DNA from: Notospermus geniculatus
Lineage: Eukaryota; Nemertea; Pilidiophora; Heteronemertea; Lineidae
Direction: 5' to 3'
NCBI GenBank assembly: GCA_002633025.1
Contig: NMRB01001272.1
Span: forward strand, 43,533 to 107,532
DNA: 64,000 nucleotides
Position 1 is the first letter of the stretch, and each line of letters opens with the position of its first letter. Under the pieces are notes generated by a model that made no database searches, was not told where the DNA came from, and saw only the letters and a program-made list of their open reading frames with translations. Below, in pieces: positions 21,901 through 36,900 of this stretch. The position numbers and the translations under genes are program-made.

Positions 21901-24900
21901 GATGAATGCCAGGGGCAAAGTTGACATTTTCACTATGAGCGTAAAACAACTTGTTACTATCTAAATCGACGTGTGAAGTGGTGTCATGTTATCGGGAGCA
22001 CCAAACTGACCGTCATAAGTCAACACCATAGAAGGCCTAGACGTGCCTTAATCGGTGCCTTGGAAATTCGACAAATTCTTTACTCTCCGGTCAAGTGGGA
22101 ATCTGATATGACGGCGGGATTTTGACAAAAACGCTTGCCTCAAGATGTGCAAGGTGATCCATGCACAGGCCTACCGTATATACAACATGTACACGTACGC
22201 CCATCTTAGCCTCGTCTGTCTGCCAAAATCATCCAGTAGTTTTCTGGACTTCGAACAACGATTGAATAATAATCATAATAATCATAAACCGATTTTAGAA
22301 TTTAATCTATTCGACGATGTGTCACAGTGCTTTGAGGTCGTCGAGGATGATCAGTGCGTTGTTCAAGATTAGGAAAAATATCTTTGTTGGTAATACGCAA
22401 TACGACAGTCTAATCCTCCGATGATAAACCCGTTGACAATTTTGATAGAAATTCTGACACCAAGAATACGTTTATCATATTTAGAGTCCGGGATAGGCCT
22501 CTTGGATTAGAAGATCATTTCAAGTCTTATTAAATTAAATAACAAAATAATGGCGGATTCCCGGCTTAGTGGAGTACGTTCCAATAATTGAACTTTAATG
22601 ACACGTCTAGTTGATATTAGTGATCTAATAGTACCTCAAATAGACTTTACACAAGTTTGAATTTGGCGACACCGACCCCTGCCCATCTGGATCTGAATCA
22701 GTCAGCCCGTATAGACCTCAATCTTTTTGCGGGTCCAAATTAAACGTTGTTGTTGTCGTTGTATACTTGTTGAACCTGATCTATCACCAGTTCAACAACT
22801 ACCGGAACGAGCCAACCTCCTGGCATGCGATGTTGTGGTCATGGTTTGATACTTGCGGCATTGCCAATTCAACAACTACCGACACCGAGCCCGTGCCCCA
22901 GGGGAAACGGCGGTTGATATAATCCGATCTGAGTGTGTCAGAAGCAGGCAAGGTCGAGGCACGACCATTAAATATTCTTGATGTCAACATCCCTGCAACT
23001 GTCATGATCCCATTCGTTAAGTGNNNNNNNNNNNNNNNNNNNNNNNNNNNNNNNNNNNNNNNNNNNNNNNNNNNNNNNNNNNNNNNNNNNNNNNNNNNNN
23101 NNNNNNNNNNNNNNNNNNNNNNNNNCCCCCCCCCCCCGACGATGCTGATACATTGCACCTCGAAAAAAACACATATATTTTTTATTAAAATTCGCATACC
23201 AAACGGTTCTATTTTTCAGGTGTGGTCACATCCTATCAGTGCTATCAATGTGTTTACACGAACATTACCAGATACTTAGAAAAACAGTTACCAATCAACA
23301 ACGCGCCGGCCGGGAAGCAAATGGTCCCTGTTGATGCATGTTCAGACACCAACACCACAATCAGTGCAGCGGAAGAGAGCGATTTTATTGAAATCAACAA
23401 AGACTGTCCATATGGATGCGTTGTAAGTAGTCGTTTAATTTCCATTTCATCGATTGTACGTAGATGTTTTACAAATGCACACCCTCTTGTGTATGTTTTA
23501 TTGTTTTCAGACCTCATAAGACCTGAAGGGGTCAAAAACTAAAGCTAATCAAATGATAGTTTTGCCCATTCTCTATATTTGTCATACATACAGTATATAA
23601 ACACACATCGTTTTGTTTCGGGGACATTTATTCCAGTGAGCGTTTTTTGCGATGACGCTTCTTATTTGCGGCAAAACTCAATGCGGTAGGGGTGTTTTTA
23701 AAGTCGACTGACGCAACGCTGTCGACTCCTCATTCAGCCGGGTCAGTCGATTAAAAAAAAAAACACCCCTACCGCATTCAGTTTTGCCGCGAATGTGCGC
23801 TTGGCCTAATCTTTACGTCCGGATAGGCCTCTAACCACCGACGTGGCCTCATCGGCAGTTCAGCTGTTTAGTATCAATTCCCCACAAAAATATATCTTTG
23901 TGACAAAAATAGCAGCATTTTCAATAGCGGACATATTTTCTTTGATCGTTGTGTGTACTTTTCTTGGTATAAGTTTCGCCTTGAAATTGGTCGGCATACC
24001 TCTTCGGATAATCTCACATTAGGAACAGCACACAATCCATTTCACGGTATTTATACAGCTAATGTCGTCCAAATTGCAAGTTAGTCGATACCCTGCACTT
24101 AAGGCTCTTTGAGGACACAATAGCTGTGTACATGTATATATTATATGTATCACAATTAATATAAAAGATTTTCTCGTCCATTTTGTAATGTCACTGTCAG
24201 AAATTCTCCCTAGCTGACCGTAATTCTTGACCACGGGCTATATCATTCTTGAGAATGCGAACTAAAATAAGCTCTATACATTTCGAAGTTATTAACTGCG
24301 GTCCACTGATTATATTTTGTGCGGGGCAAATGTTTTGGAATTTTGGCCGATTCTTTAGGGCGCGCCGGTGTGAAACCTTTGAAGATTCATTAAAATTCAT
24401 CTATTTGTCTTGCAATTGTTAGGAATCGATTTGCTTCGGAATTCGTGTTCGTATCACTAGGACACATGCCTAGTTTGGTTGCCATCTTGCCATTCTTGGT
24501 GCAGGGGGTCTTTTTCAAACCAGAAAATACCACTGCGAAATTACAGCAATGTGTCTGCTTCACGGAAAAAACAGAAAAAAACCCGAACAGTATGGGTTCC
24601 CTGGAAAATGCGTTATGATGACAGAGTGTCAGACGGATTTACTTGATACTTTGCCACGATTTTCGACTCTGACACAGTCGGTGTATTTTCAATCAGAATG
24701 TCTCCCTGCTGTCAGCGCTGAGTCCGAAAAATGCCAATATTGTTCGAACGCAACGCGGGGGTGGGGCGTGCTGTGAGACTCACAAACATCCCATACGACC
24801 ACGATCCGTCTGATGAATAACGGGGCCAACCCAATATAAGTAAAGGTATACAATCATTTCATAGTTTTGTACCGTTATATAGGCTACAATATAAAATTCC

Positions 24901-27900
24901 AAGGATTATTAAGTACCGGTATGGTGTGAAAATATGTTCCTCCGTGGGAGACATGAGCAAAAATTGTTGAATGTGTCATTAAGCAATAATTATTTAAAGA
25001 AATGCTGCAATTTGCGAAATATTTATTTTCAGATTGCAAATAAATTGTGTCACACATCATTGGGCTTATTTTTGGCCATATTTGTTATTGTAGATATTTA
25101 ATGTGGCATTTGCGATGTGTTTATCAAATACGGGTCTAAATAATGTATGATTACTTATGCTGGAAGCAATGTCGTCAAACTACGCAGTTGTAAAATGACG
25201 ATGAATTTGAAACAAAAAGCAGTATACAGTAACATCAGTAGTAAGAGCGAGACTAAATGAATCACCCCTGGTCACATTAAGATTGGTCTCAACAGCTATT
25301 GAACCATGCATCCCCATGGTTATAGGCGCTGATGTTCCCACTGCCCCATTCACAGTATGCTACCGTATCCCTCACCTGGTGGTGACATTTGGAACCAATA
25401 CCAGTAAGACTAGTGTCCAACCCACACAGAGCCAGTGGTAGCAACTACTAGGCCAGACAGATACTATGTCGAGGCCTAAGCTGACACAAGTGCACGTGTG
25501 GTGAGCCAAAGAAATGCCCGCCATCCTTCTCATCCCTTGAGAAGTTCGATGCTCTGTGATAGCATTACTAACCCTTCGTCAAGTAAGATACCATACTTCA
25601 ACTCATTCGTTTATCTGTAGCAACAGTCTCCATGCCAAATTGATAACTTAGATCATTCGAATAGGTAGATTCGAACAGCTTGTCCAGCAGGTATGATCGT
25701 TGTGTACATTTGCGATCATGATCAACCTCGTCATAGCACGGACTCAGTCTACGATGTAGTACATCGATCGTGTGTTTAAACCTGTGCACGAGGTCACCAT
25801 AATGAGATGCACTATGACGGCGTCACGAAACCAAGTTTACTGAAACATAGCATCCTTTAAATATAAAAAATACATCGGCTTATTTTTTATACCAATTCGA
25901 ACCTTACCAATCACAAAGAAGATTCCACATCAGTTCACAGACAGTGATTTCAAATGTGGTCCTCTAACTTCTTCCCCTTGAAGGCGGTATTTCAACAATT
26001 GCAAAGCATATCCCACCACTTACCACTCCCCGATGTCAAAAATTGCCCAGAGTCAATTCTCAATATCACTCCGACGGAAGCTCCAGGCATTGTAGACTCA
26101 TCTCTAGACAAAACAGTAATCTGTGTGCTTTTAATTGAAATAATAGCATTCATGTTCAACAGGAGCTAAGCGAACCAGATGCGACATGAATTGACGACTA
26201 TTGTCAAAAAATCTCAGTTTGTTTTGGCAAAAAATTAGATAGCCTCAAATCGGCGGTTTGTTAGCTTAGGGTTTTAGGCAGTTAGTTGCCACCAATTTCT
26301 CATGCAAAACGACTAAATATAGACTCCGATTTTTAAAAACTATAAGTTAACATTGTCATAGTGTCTATTTCTGAGCTCCAGCCCGCAGCAGTCTTATTTA
26401 AATTTCAGAATTTGCTGCGACGCAAATACGTTCAGAATACTATTGGTATTGCGTCTCTAGAATTTCGTGTTTTTGCTAATTGGTTTTATTGTTTGGCTTG
26501 TGTAATCCTGCGTTGCTAGGAACCAGAATAAGTGAATATTTAGAGAGAGGTTAATGAACCTCCCTATTGGGGACGCCGACTGGACTGGCAAACACTGTCC
26601 TTGATTGAGAGGTGTCCTGCAGGTGCAGGTGCAGTTTCAAGGTAGTTTCTTGTTGTCAGAAACGTTGATGAAATCAGATGTTAGGGAGGTTTAGAAATCA
26701 AACGATAAACGTTAACGACAACGTTATTTCTTACCCTCCCTACCAAAAGGAGAGTTTGATAAAGAATGTTATACTGCATCCTCTTGTGACATACTTGTGT
26801 CATTAGGCCTAAATCTTACCCCAGGACGGAGATTATCTTCACCAAAGCGGCATGCTTTATCAGGCGGCGCTATTATTTTACTGCATGCTCTTGCTCATTT
26901 TCAAATCAGAATAACCCAACAATTTCCTCTTGAGTTAATCACAATCGAATACTATCCCGGCAATCGAAAATACAATGTAAACGCATACTTGAAATTTATC
27001 TTCGTATTTGAATTATTGAGTGTAGGCATCAAAGGCCTAGCCGAGCGTAAGACATCCGTCAGTCTAAGGTCACCTCAGGCCACATACCGCACAGGTGAAA
27101 AATGCACCGTTGAAAGATCCTAATTGTTACCCTAGGCCTTTGCAATGACTAAGTTTACCTGCCCCCACTATCGTAGGCTTGCCCCTAACAAAATCACCGC
27201 CCATTAACATAAAGCACTTATTCTTGGCAGTAAATATCAGTCACACCAGTTCACCACGTGAAAATGATTAATCGTTCCAGAGAAATATTTAAAGGGCAAT
27301 TCGATCGTTGACTTTGGATTGATTCTTTCTGTGCAAAAAACAAACACTTTTTTGCCCAGGTGTGACAGATATCTTGATATCATCGGCTGAGCAAATGGCC
27401 AATAGGCCTCTTGTTATCACCAGTTGAGCGCACGGCCAACAGGCCTCTTGTTAAACCTGAAATCAGTCCGGTTTTATTGTTGAGCGAGGGATTAGACTCT
27501 GTTACAGAATACCATGACCGTACCGATGTAACCTTACAATGACAGACCATGCAATTCGGACTTGTATTAATAGGACTACAATTCCTAACACACCTGCTGT
27601 GTTCTGCAGACGAAATCGAGAGTCATTTCACCTATTCAAGCTGTACTGGTGTACGATTTATACATTCTGGGTTTAAATTGAGACCGTTTTTCATCTGTCC
27701 AAAATTAAGATCTCCAATAAAACGATAGTCATGTTTTGTGTGGGTTTTGTGTGGACAAAACCCACGGTAAGTAATATAACCTCAATTCGAATTTTAAAGT
27801 ACTAATCCAAATTCCTTTCACAATATCCATTTATGGCACGAGCAACGCTGTCAAATTTCAAGTCACTGAGCCACGTCCAACATAACGACACTTCATGCTA

Positions 27901-30900
27901 TTTTCAGTTAGATTTATTGATACGCTCTCGGGCATAAAACCCGCATTGTACACCGTAAGAGGTCATTTTCATTACCATACAACATTAAATTAGTGTCTCC
28001 ACAAGCAAGCCCTGACTAAATTTCCCTTGAATTTGTTAAAGAGAGCGCTACATTTGGATATTAACTTCAATTATGATTTGACAATACACGTAATAGTGTC
28101 AGGAGATGTGCTCGTTCCAATTTGATGTTGGAATTTCGTGGAGCCGTCGGGGTATCTTAGATAACAAATTCGATTTTATGCAGGGTAAATTGAATTGTTG
28201 ATAAACGATTGCGTCGTTTGCATTTTTTTCGCGTCGATGATTGCCAGTTATACATCACATTATATCGTCTGCGTCAGAAAATATCCAATCTCAGACGCAA
28301 AAAAACCATGCGGAGCAAGAAAAGTGCATCGGAGTCAATTTTTCCTACTCGATGGTTGTTGAAGCAAACGGAGATTGTGAGCTGTTTCAACGGGCGCACC
28401 ACCGCTGCGATTTCGCGAAGAATCTGAAAACGGTCATCCTAGGGACAAGGTTAAGCGTTTGCGTTTGTTTAATGCCCCAATCACACTGAGCTAGTTCTCA
28501 GTACGTTCTTGAAAATTTTGCCCAACGGGCTCAAACTGTGCGCCAACGGAGTGGACGTACTGGCAACTTTTTACAGTCTTTCTTCGAACTTCATGAACGG
28601 GCACCCTGAGAGTTGTAAAACTTTGCCCGCATTCTCCCTATCTCAGGGGCCAGGGTATTGAACTTGCACCTTTTATTGGAGGCTGTGACTATTAATGGTC
28701 CCACTGACCATAAACCCCTTCTTAAATATGTGACCCATTTATAATCCTGTCAACTTTTACTATCGTTGGGACCACGAGTAATCCTTGCACTTGAAAACCT
28801 GTATCATTTATGAGAAATAAAATGTGAAAAAGAAAGTACCAGCATCTGACTTTGATGGGGGAACATTCACGTTTTAACAGCTTAACCGGTGATAAACACC
28901 TCATGAAGGCTCTTAATCACGGGAAGGTTTGTCTTCTATGGGTTTTCTTTGTGTTGTAGACTTATTCTATGACGATGATTAGACCTGTTAATCATCCTTC
29001 TTTCTTTGACGGACATGAAGGTTTATGTCATACAAAATGTAACTAACTCGTGAGGAAGATTAGCTGTCAATCATCGAGTGTCAATCATTAGTGTCTTTGG
29101 TTCATCTCCTTTACTCTTCAAGGACATCAACGTTATGACAAGTTACTAACTGGTGACGAACATTAGCAATGAATCCTTTCAATCATTGGTTTCGTCGGTT
29201 TAAATTCGTTGAATGAATGTGTGACAAAACAGAACCAACCAACCACCAGGTTGACCACACTAGTGTGTAACCCATTGCATAATAATCAGATTCGATTTGG
29301 TTTTTTGGGCATGTTCGTCCTTCTATAGGCCGATTTAAAGCTGAACTGCATGAACAAAAACACCACAGCGCCGCAGTATGGTGGTCTACAGAAGTGCAAA
29401 CGCCCTTCGAAACACCTCCAGAACATGATAGACCACCAGCATATTTGGTGGCGCCACTGTATTCAATCTCAGGCTTTCTATCGAGACACATCAAGAGATA
29501 GTGTCCAAGTGACAGAGCCTGGGTAGAGTTAGTACAATCCGTAGGAACTTGAGCATGAGGTTGGCCAGGGTTCTTTAGTGCTTGCGCGCAGTCAAAATAT
29601 GTGGTACAATGGCAATAACTTCGGCATCAACAAATAATACACCACTCGTCTGAGTTTCAGAAACTCAATTTGGTATAATTGCAAACATGTTGCACATAAA
29701 TCTTATTTTATTTCTTTTGCCATAGTTTTGTTATTTGAATATATTTTCACAGAAACGCAATGTACTTGATATGAGCAATAATGCATACATGACTCGCGCG
29801 ATGTGTGTGTATTTGGAGAAAGAATATTTAATTGATTGCGGTAATTATGACCAAAGGGATAAAATAAGAATTATCCTCAACCTATACATAATGATATCTG
29901 ATGACGTTGATATACGTCAAATGAGTGTTGTATTGTTTTTGAATGCATAAATGTTTTCAACTGGTGCTTTGGTAACACCATAAATGTCAACAAGACGTGA
30001 ATACTATAGAATAGTGACCGACTTTAGTCTCTGGTTCGGTAAGAACCTAATGCCTTCGACCTGCAGAAGTCACTGGATGCCATGTCTTGATGTTGCTCTA
30101 TTGACTGACTCAGTGTGAATACAGTGGTGCCACCAAATAGCCTGGTAGTCTATCATGTTTCGGAGGTGTTTTGAAAGTGCCTTATGGTCGTTTGCATTTC
30201 TCTTGACCACCACCGTGGCGTGGTGGTCTTTTTTTAGCGCTCGGATCTCCAGTTTTTGTTCATGCAGTTCAGCTTTAATAGACGTTTGCTAAGCTAACCA
30301 TTGGTTCCACCATAGGGATAGGGATGCGAAAAGTGTACAACTAAATTTTCACCAAAAAGCCCTGTTTGGATGGATAGTAAGCGCTACAGAGCTTAGAAAA
30401 CGGGGCTTTTGGTGAAAAATTTAGTTGTACATTTTTCGCACGCCTATCTATTTTTGGCGGAACCAATGGTTAGCTTAGCCAACGTCTATTAAATCGGCCC
30501 TATAAAGGCACTCAATGTACTGAGCAGAAAGCTTCCATTAGTTGGTTATCACCACTGGTTAGGTTACCAGCAAAGGAATCTGCTTCTCTCCACGCCAGAT
30601 GGTCCAGGTCAAAGAGGTCCACTACTGCAATACCAGCAACCTAGGACCAGCCGTGGCTGACACTAAGGTGTCAAATAGGCGTGTTAAAGACATTATTTGA
30701 CTATTCAGCTTAAGTCATGTAAGTGTAAAGACCAAGGGCGCCAGGTGCCGTTGGCATTTCAGAGACATTAAATATTATTATTGTGGTCATTTGAGGGGCA
30801 ATAACGCGAAATGTCACGTTGACACTACAACGGATCCGTTGCAGTTGCTGAGCAATTTTGGCAACACAGACGTGCGTCCCAATGACTGCTAATACTCTCT

Positions 30901-33900
30901 GCACCAGTAACTGTTTGTTCGGTTTGTCTTGAGCGCATGCGTGAACATCAGTACATTCTACCTTAATACCAAGAAGGCCATTTACCACTTACTTGGAGAT
31001 TTAAATTCAAAAGTACGAAAAGACGTATCTATAGAGTGGTACTATTAGTATTGTGGATCCCCCTCCCCCATTTTGATAGCGTTGAATGTGGATAGGATTG
31101 CAGCACAACTCATATAACAGGCATGCACTTGACACAATGCACACGCTTCGTAGACTTGTGCTTTGCATGTACAGGATAATACTGGACGTGCAGAGGCAAA
31201 CGTTGCGGCATCTCTTTCTGATTCTTCTAGTGCACTTGGACCACCCGCCTTTTCAACGACGTAGTCATACGAAAAACGGAACTGGTGACACCGTGAAATT
31301 GATAATGAGGTCCCCGTGGATCTCCTATCACAAACCATCTTCTTGACCATCCTGACATGTCGTCGTGGACACGTAATTATCTGTAACATTTGCTGCGTAA
31401 TAGCACTGATTATCTCCTGGTTTACGACGATGACTGTCTTATGTAATTTGCCTTGCGACTGTCACACATGAGATGAATAAGAGAAGAGGTTACATGAAGT
31501 ACATTGTATTGTTTCGACATGAAGACGTCCAGCTTCTGACCACTCAACTTGGCCATTCTGTTTCATCGTTCCATTCAATGTTCGCAGGTTATGTCCAGTC
31601 ATAGGATGGCCCTGCTGCATCTTCAAAAACGATACACTTTGAGGCTTCTGCAAGTCCTGTGCTAACTTTAGTAACAGCAGAATGTGAAAGAGCAATATGT
31701 TCACTGCTTTGTGGTATTTCACGTAATATCTAGGTAATCTAAGTACATTTTGTATAATCTTCGTCTCTGTGTAGTTAAGTGACATCATTAAATTTTGTTC
31801 AAAGTCAAATGATTTCTGTCTGATTGCACGACTGGAACATGTATTTGTGCAATTGCTTTTTAGTCGATTTGGATTACAACCAAATTTTGGGTAATTCTGT
31901 TTGATTTTCCCAGTGCACTCAGTACTGTCATGATTGTTATTGTGTGCAATCACTCTCTCTTGGGCTTTGTCGTAAAAATATACCAAAACCATATTTTAGT
32001 CTATTAAAAGTGACGATGAAGTCCAAAGTGGTTATTCGCATAAAGCTGAAAGAAAAGCACAGGAATGGCCAGAGAACTTGAACGAAAAGGCTACTCGTGA
32101 CCATTTGAGACTAAATTATTTGTCCAAATATGGGGAACCGAAAAGGGAGGAATAGAGCACGAACAACATTGTACCATAGGTTTCTAACAATGTATATACA
32201 ATTACTTTCGTCAATATTGAACAGGAACGGCCAAATAGTTTTCATTTATTACGTCGTAGAGAATGACTTCTGCAGAAGTTTGTAAATCGTATTACACGGT
32301 ACATGTATGAGGACAGATTTTCGGCATTTGGAGGTCATTGTGTGGCTAATGGAGCAAACGAAGTCCATGTACTTGTACATGTAAATGAGATGGATGGAAG
32401 TAAAGCTATTTTATGTCAAAAGTTTGTGTCATTGTTTGCGTTTAGTGCTTGTTGTCTACAGGGATTTAAAGAAAGGGTAAAAAAGCCAACAAGTGTCAAA
32501 CCACTTGTAGTTTACCTGGGACCTGTTCAGGCATGGTTGCAAAAATTGGACGGACTTCCATAAATGGAGGTGGCAAACAGTTCTACAAAGGGGTAGGGAG
32601 TTGAGAAGAAGGATCCCAGACTTCGTAATATCGAAGAGGTCACTGAGGGACATTTTTTCCCGGAGATAATTTTTCCTGCTACACTTGGAGTCGGTATATT
32701 GAAATACCTTTTTCAAGGTTCTTTTACATAGGGGCTATACACTTGTCAGTGTGAGAAGGGAATTTAGGCCAACAAACAGCGAAGGACAGAGACAACAATT
32801 CGATGAAAACGATTTCAACTTCATAGTCAAGGCTGCGCGTGCCAATAATTTGCAAAATATATTTCAATCGTTGACGTTGAGGTGGCATTGTCCTATCTCA
32901 GTCTTACATTTGGCAATCTGCATCCGCCCATGTTGTCAAGCTCAAAACTAAATTCTGATGGCTTTATTTTATCAGATGGTCCACCAATAAAATGCAACAT
33001 GTGGCTGACATGTAGCCGTGAACCCTTGGACCCCCATCATGGCCAAACCGCGCTGAAATAATGCATATTTGTCTTGATGTTTGAGTAAATTGAATTCCAT
33101 ATTTACATAAAGCCAATGAAGTCTTTGACGGTACCTGGGCAGCTGTAGACTTTGAATAGGATTAAAAGTGATGCACGGAGTTGAATGCATGCACCTTATG
33201 CCGCCACAAGCCGGCGTTCCATAGATGAATAGATGACAGTTGGAAAGCAAGTGGTTTCACGAATTACTTTGAAGCAGTTGAATCAATTATCATGCTTAAA
33301 TTACGACGTGAATCTACTGTTGTCTTGTAAATGCATATTGCACAGGCCTAAAGAAGATATAAAACGGTACCGAATGTAAAAAAACGCAAAACGGAAATAG
33401 AAAGATAAGCTTGAGCTTGATTGATGCGATTTCCCTTCATTAAAGAAACACGAACGACGTGGACGACCATGAAAATTACCTGTTTTCATTCCAGTCTGAG
33501 TCTTTTTTATTTCTGTTATAGATAAAAGATAACATACAAATACGAATCAAATTCTATTTAAATCAATTAACGAAAAAAAATTATTTACAACGACCATAAC
33601 CAATTACGTTGTTGTCGAAGCTAAGAGTGTAATTTTGGTTGTTTTTGATGAAGATAACAAATAGATAAGAAAAGAGGATTACATTCCCATGTCTTCAAGA
33701 TCAGACCATTAGGATTCGACTTGCTTTGAAATAGAACATCCTTATCTAAATGAAATTAGTGACTATTCCATTATGCTCTCCCTAAAAGAAAATTACTCAA
33801 TTGAAACGCCACCAAATCCCTTAATTGCTGGTTTATTAAGCGGGGATTTAAAATCTAACTAACTTAAAGTACAGTAATTACGATGTCACATTCGCCAAAT

Positions 33901-36900
33901 CAGCCCATTTTGATGTCTTTGCTGGGTATCAGACCCCAGCTGTTTTCGAAAGGTTCCCTTTGAAAAGCATGACCCCCCAGGTGAGGGTCTATCTAGTACC
34001 AAGTTGAAACAACTTTATACCACGGTCCACATTCATAAACATACATAAGTCGAAGTGTGTGAACAAAAGATAAGTGTCACACTTAAAAAAAGTTTATGGG
34101 CCCTGAAGTGTCACTTTGAGACCCTGGTCATCATGCTGTCTCTATAATTTCTTGAATGGCTTTGTCGGACATTCGACCAAAAGATAATACCCAAGGGTTT
34201 TATCAATAATTGATCTTTAAGAAGTTCTTCACTCCACAGGTTTGAAGTGTTGCCGTAATCACAAACGAAACGTACACCTGTTGCATTGATGATCGGGTGA
34301 CAACCCCATATGTACATACATGTACATGTACCCATACACTTCATCAGACGTGTATACATGTACAAAATTGAACACAAGTTGAGAACTTGCAACAGGTGTG
34401 TACTCGGTTGGCAGCCCAGAATAAAGTTTTTTTTGAGTTTCCTCTTTGTGACTTTTCCCTGGACGCAGTAAATTCCGATGTTTTGTAAGAGAGTGGAACA
34501 CGATACCCTTCAAACCCAGGGTTCCTGATCCCTGGTCGATTAGGTCTCGTAAAAGTCACAAGAGACAAAGCCACATGAAAAGGATTCCACCCTTTGCTTG
34601 TCAAAAGCCATCAAACGGCCAGACGATTACGGAACATCTCTTTGTCGATCTTCTGTCGAGGGATGACCGAGATGACAACGGGATAATGGGCCAGGACATC
34701 TTATATTTGGCCAAATGATAAAAGGGAAATTTGTAACTTTGGAGGTCTTCGTGTAATGTGATTCTAGACACTGGCCTGGACATCCCTATTGACAAAACGT
34801 CCGTTTCAAAGAACCATCCAGTTGTTTAACCCTCATCAATAAATGCATTATGAGATAATGCCCAGCCTCCCGTAAACCTTCTTGTTCCTTCTTTAAACTA
34901 TTTGCCATTTTGCCGGTGGAATTTCTTAGAAGATTGCGTGAATTCGGCTGCACAAATTTTATGATCCAGTTAGCTTTGATTGTCTAAATCCCCTCGGACC
35001 ACATACCGCACCATCAGTCGGCTTTACAACCTGTCCAAACTACCATGCCGGTGTTTTTCCCTTTTTCAATGCGTGTTGTGTTTCTAGGGGAGACCGACAG
35101 GATGTTGCGCAATGGCCGTGCAGTGACAACGAAAATATCAACGGTTAGGCTGAGAAAATATTTTCCATTGTCGTGCTCTGGTTTAGACAGGTGATAAAGC
35201 AAGGCAGAGCAAACAACCTGAGAGTGAATCTGGGGTCACCTCAAAGAATCTCTTTTGGACAATCAGCGGACACCATACAAAAAATCATCATCAGAGGATC
35301 AGGGATTAACTTGTCTTGCCCACATCAACCTTTATCAACCTGGGCCATGTTCGGCATGGCTACTTCTTTGGGTTAGGTTGTTTTTGAAGTCAGAGGTGTA
35401 ACGCTAGCATGTGTGGCCCATTGCACTCTTTTATCCCTCACAGACATGACAGAATCTAACACATGCTTAAATTCCCTTCCCGAAACCAATGCGGGCTTAG
35501 GTTACTAGCTGCAAAATCTCAATATGGGAGTTCTCGAATCGAAGTCAGTTCAACCGTCCAGCACTTCAAAATGTCACATCATGAAGTTATAATAATAATG
35601 AATAGAAATTTCAAAGTCAGACTCCAACATCGATATGATGTCCTAACAATGTAACAGTAACTATACCTCCAATGGGATTCAATAGAGACATTTAAACTGT
35701 AACGTTTTCTGACAATAAACCCAAACCATGAATAGTCTTAGTTTGGTTATTTGGTCTATTATCTGATCTGATTAGCGATGCCCGTCGGTCAAGCAAGTGT
35801 CAAGAGGCTAGTGAGATTTGTCACGTCAGTTTGCCCACTAAGGTTAACACTTCTCTCGCACCCCCACCCACCCCTCAGCAGNCACCCCACCCCTCAGCTT
35901 GAACTGGATCAGGCCTTGCGTCGTCGTGCCGTGAGAAAATAGCAAACATCATACTGTATGTATGAACGCGTATTGAATAAGCTTGACATTGATATGGGCG
36001 GTGAATCGAAAGTGTCGATGAAATAACCACCTGTATATCTGTACTTTCTTTTTTTAAAGAAATGCCTAGACATGCTCTTGCCGAACACCATACCCCAAAC
36101 ATGCGAAAAATGTGTTTAGCATCGAGTGCTATAACTCATTCACCAGCAGACGCATGCATTATTCATGTACTCTATTGCGCGGTGTCAAAATAGCATGATT
36201 TCATTGTTTGTGTGCAGTGTCCCCTACCCCCACTTCACGGTGTGACACATTCCAGGTATTTCGCCGACCGTGGCCTGTTGTAGTTGCCCACGTGTGGATT
36301 ATTGAGATATTTGCCTCTTGTTTCAACTTCATTTCCAATACCTGGAAATGAAGTCACCTTATGCCCATCAGTAATGGGCAACTGGGCTGACGATCACCCC
36401 CAGTTGTTTTCGAGCCATTACATTTTGTAACGAACACTCAAGCCAAGCTTCTTTTTGTGACAAACACGACAAGGTGGCACGATTTCCCCCGCTGTACTAA
36501 TCCCTAAACAGGTCGAATTGGCAGTAAGCCATCGAACATTGGCTCATCGTCAAAGACGGTGCAACGAAACTTGTCGAAATATGATATGTGGATGTCATCA
36601 ACTTGTTGTTGCTTCACTTCTAGGCCTGTTTTCAATGGCCACTACTTCAGAAATACTCTGTTTACCAATTTCACGTCAGGATTTGAAATGGACCTGAAAT
36701 ATTTACAACGCATGTTTTGTTATTTATGCTGAACTTTACACAAGTACGATGTAAACACGGTAACCAGACAGACGTGGGACGAGCAGACATTGTCCGACCA
36801 TGGGAGATAATTTGATATGACCCGTCGATAGGGCCTACGAGTGGAAATAATACCAAGGTATATCGGGCTTTAGAAATCATCCTGGCAAAGATTCAGCTCG

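Larger units (their letters stand above)
18989..23219 (+). other. LU gene intron 1 (4.2 kb)
   Basis: No coding exon is seen. It holds the foldback at 19463-19626, a 33-base direct repeat of CTGTTAATTGGTGCTTTC (about 20262-20315), part of a dispersed repeat (20990-21065), the truncated copy of the ATGATGTTC-rich element (21138-21619) and the N gap. Confidence 0.6.

Noticed and set aside
24549-24776. 75-aa frame with Cys pairs (C-Q-Y-C)
   Set aside because: Considered as an alternative LU exon; cysteine order and splice sites do not fit.
28209-28489. Overlapping plus-strand frames rich in Arg and Lys
   Set aside because: No domain or splice support; local words such as GCGTTTGCGTTTG suggest a low-grade repeat, not a gene.
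31462-31992. 176-aa open frame on the minus strand in LU intron 2
   Set aside because: Long for this region, but composition is that of translated AT-rich DNA, there is no recognisable domain or splice context, and it overlaps no repeat-encoded protein I know.
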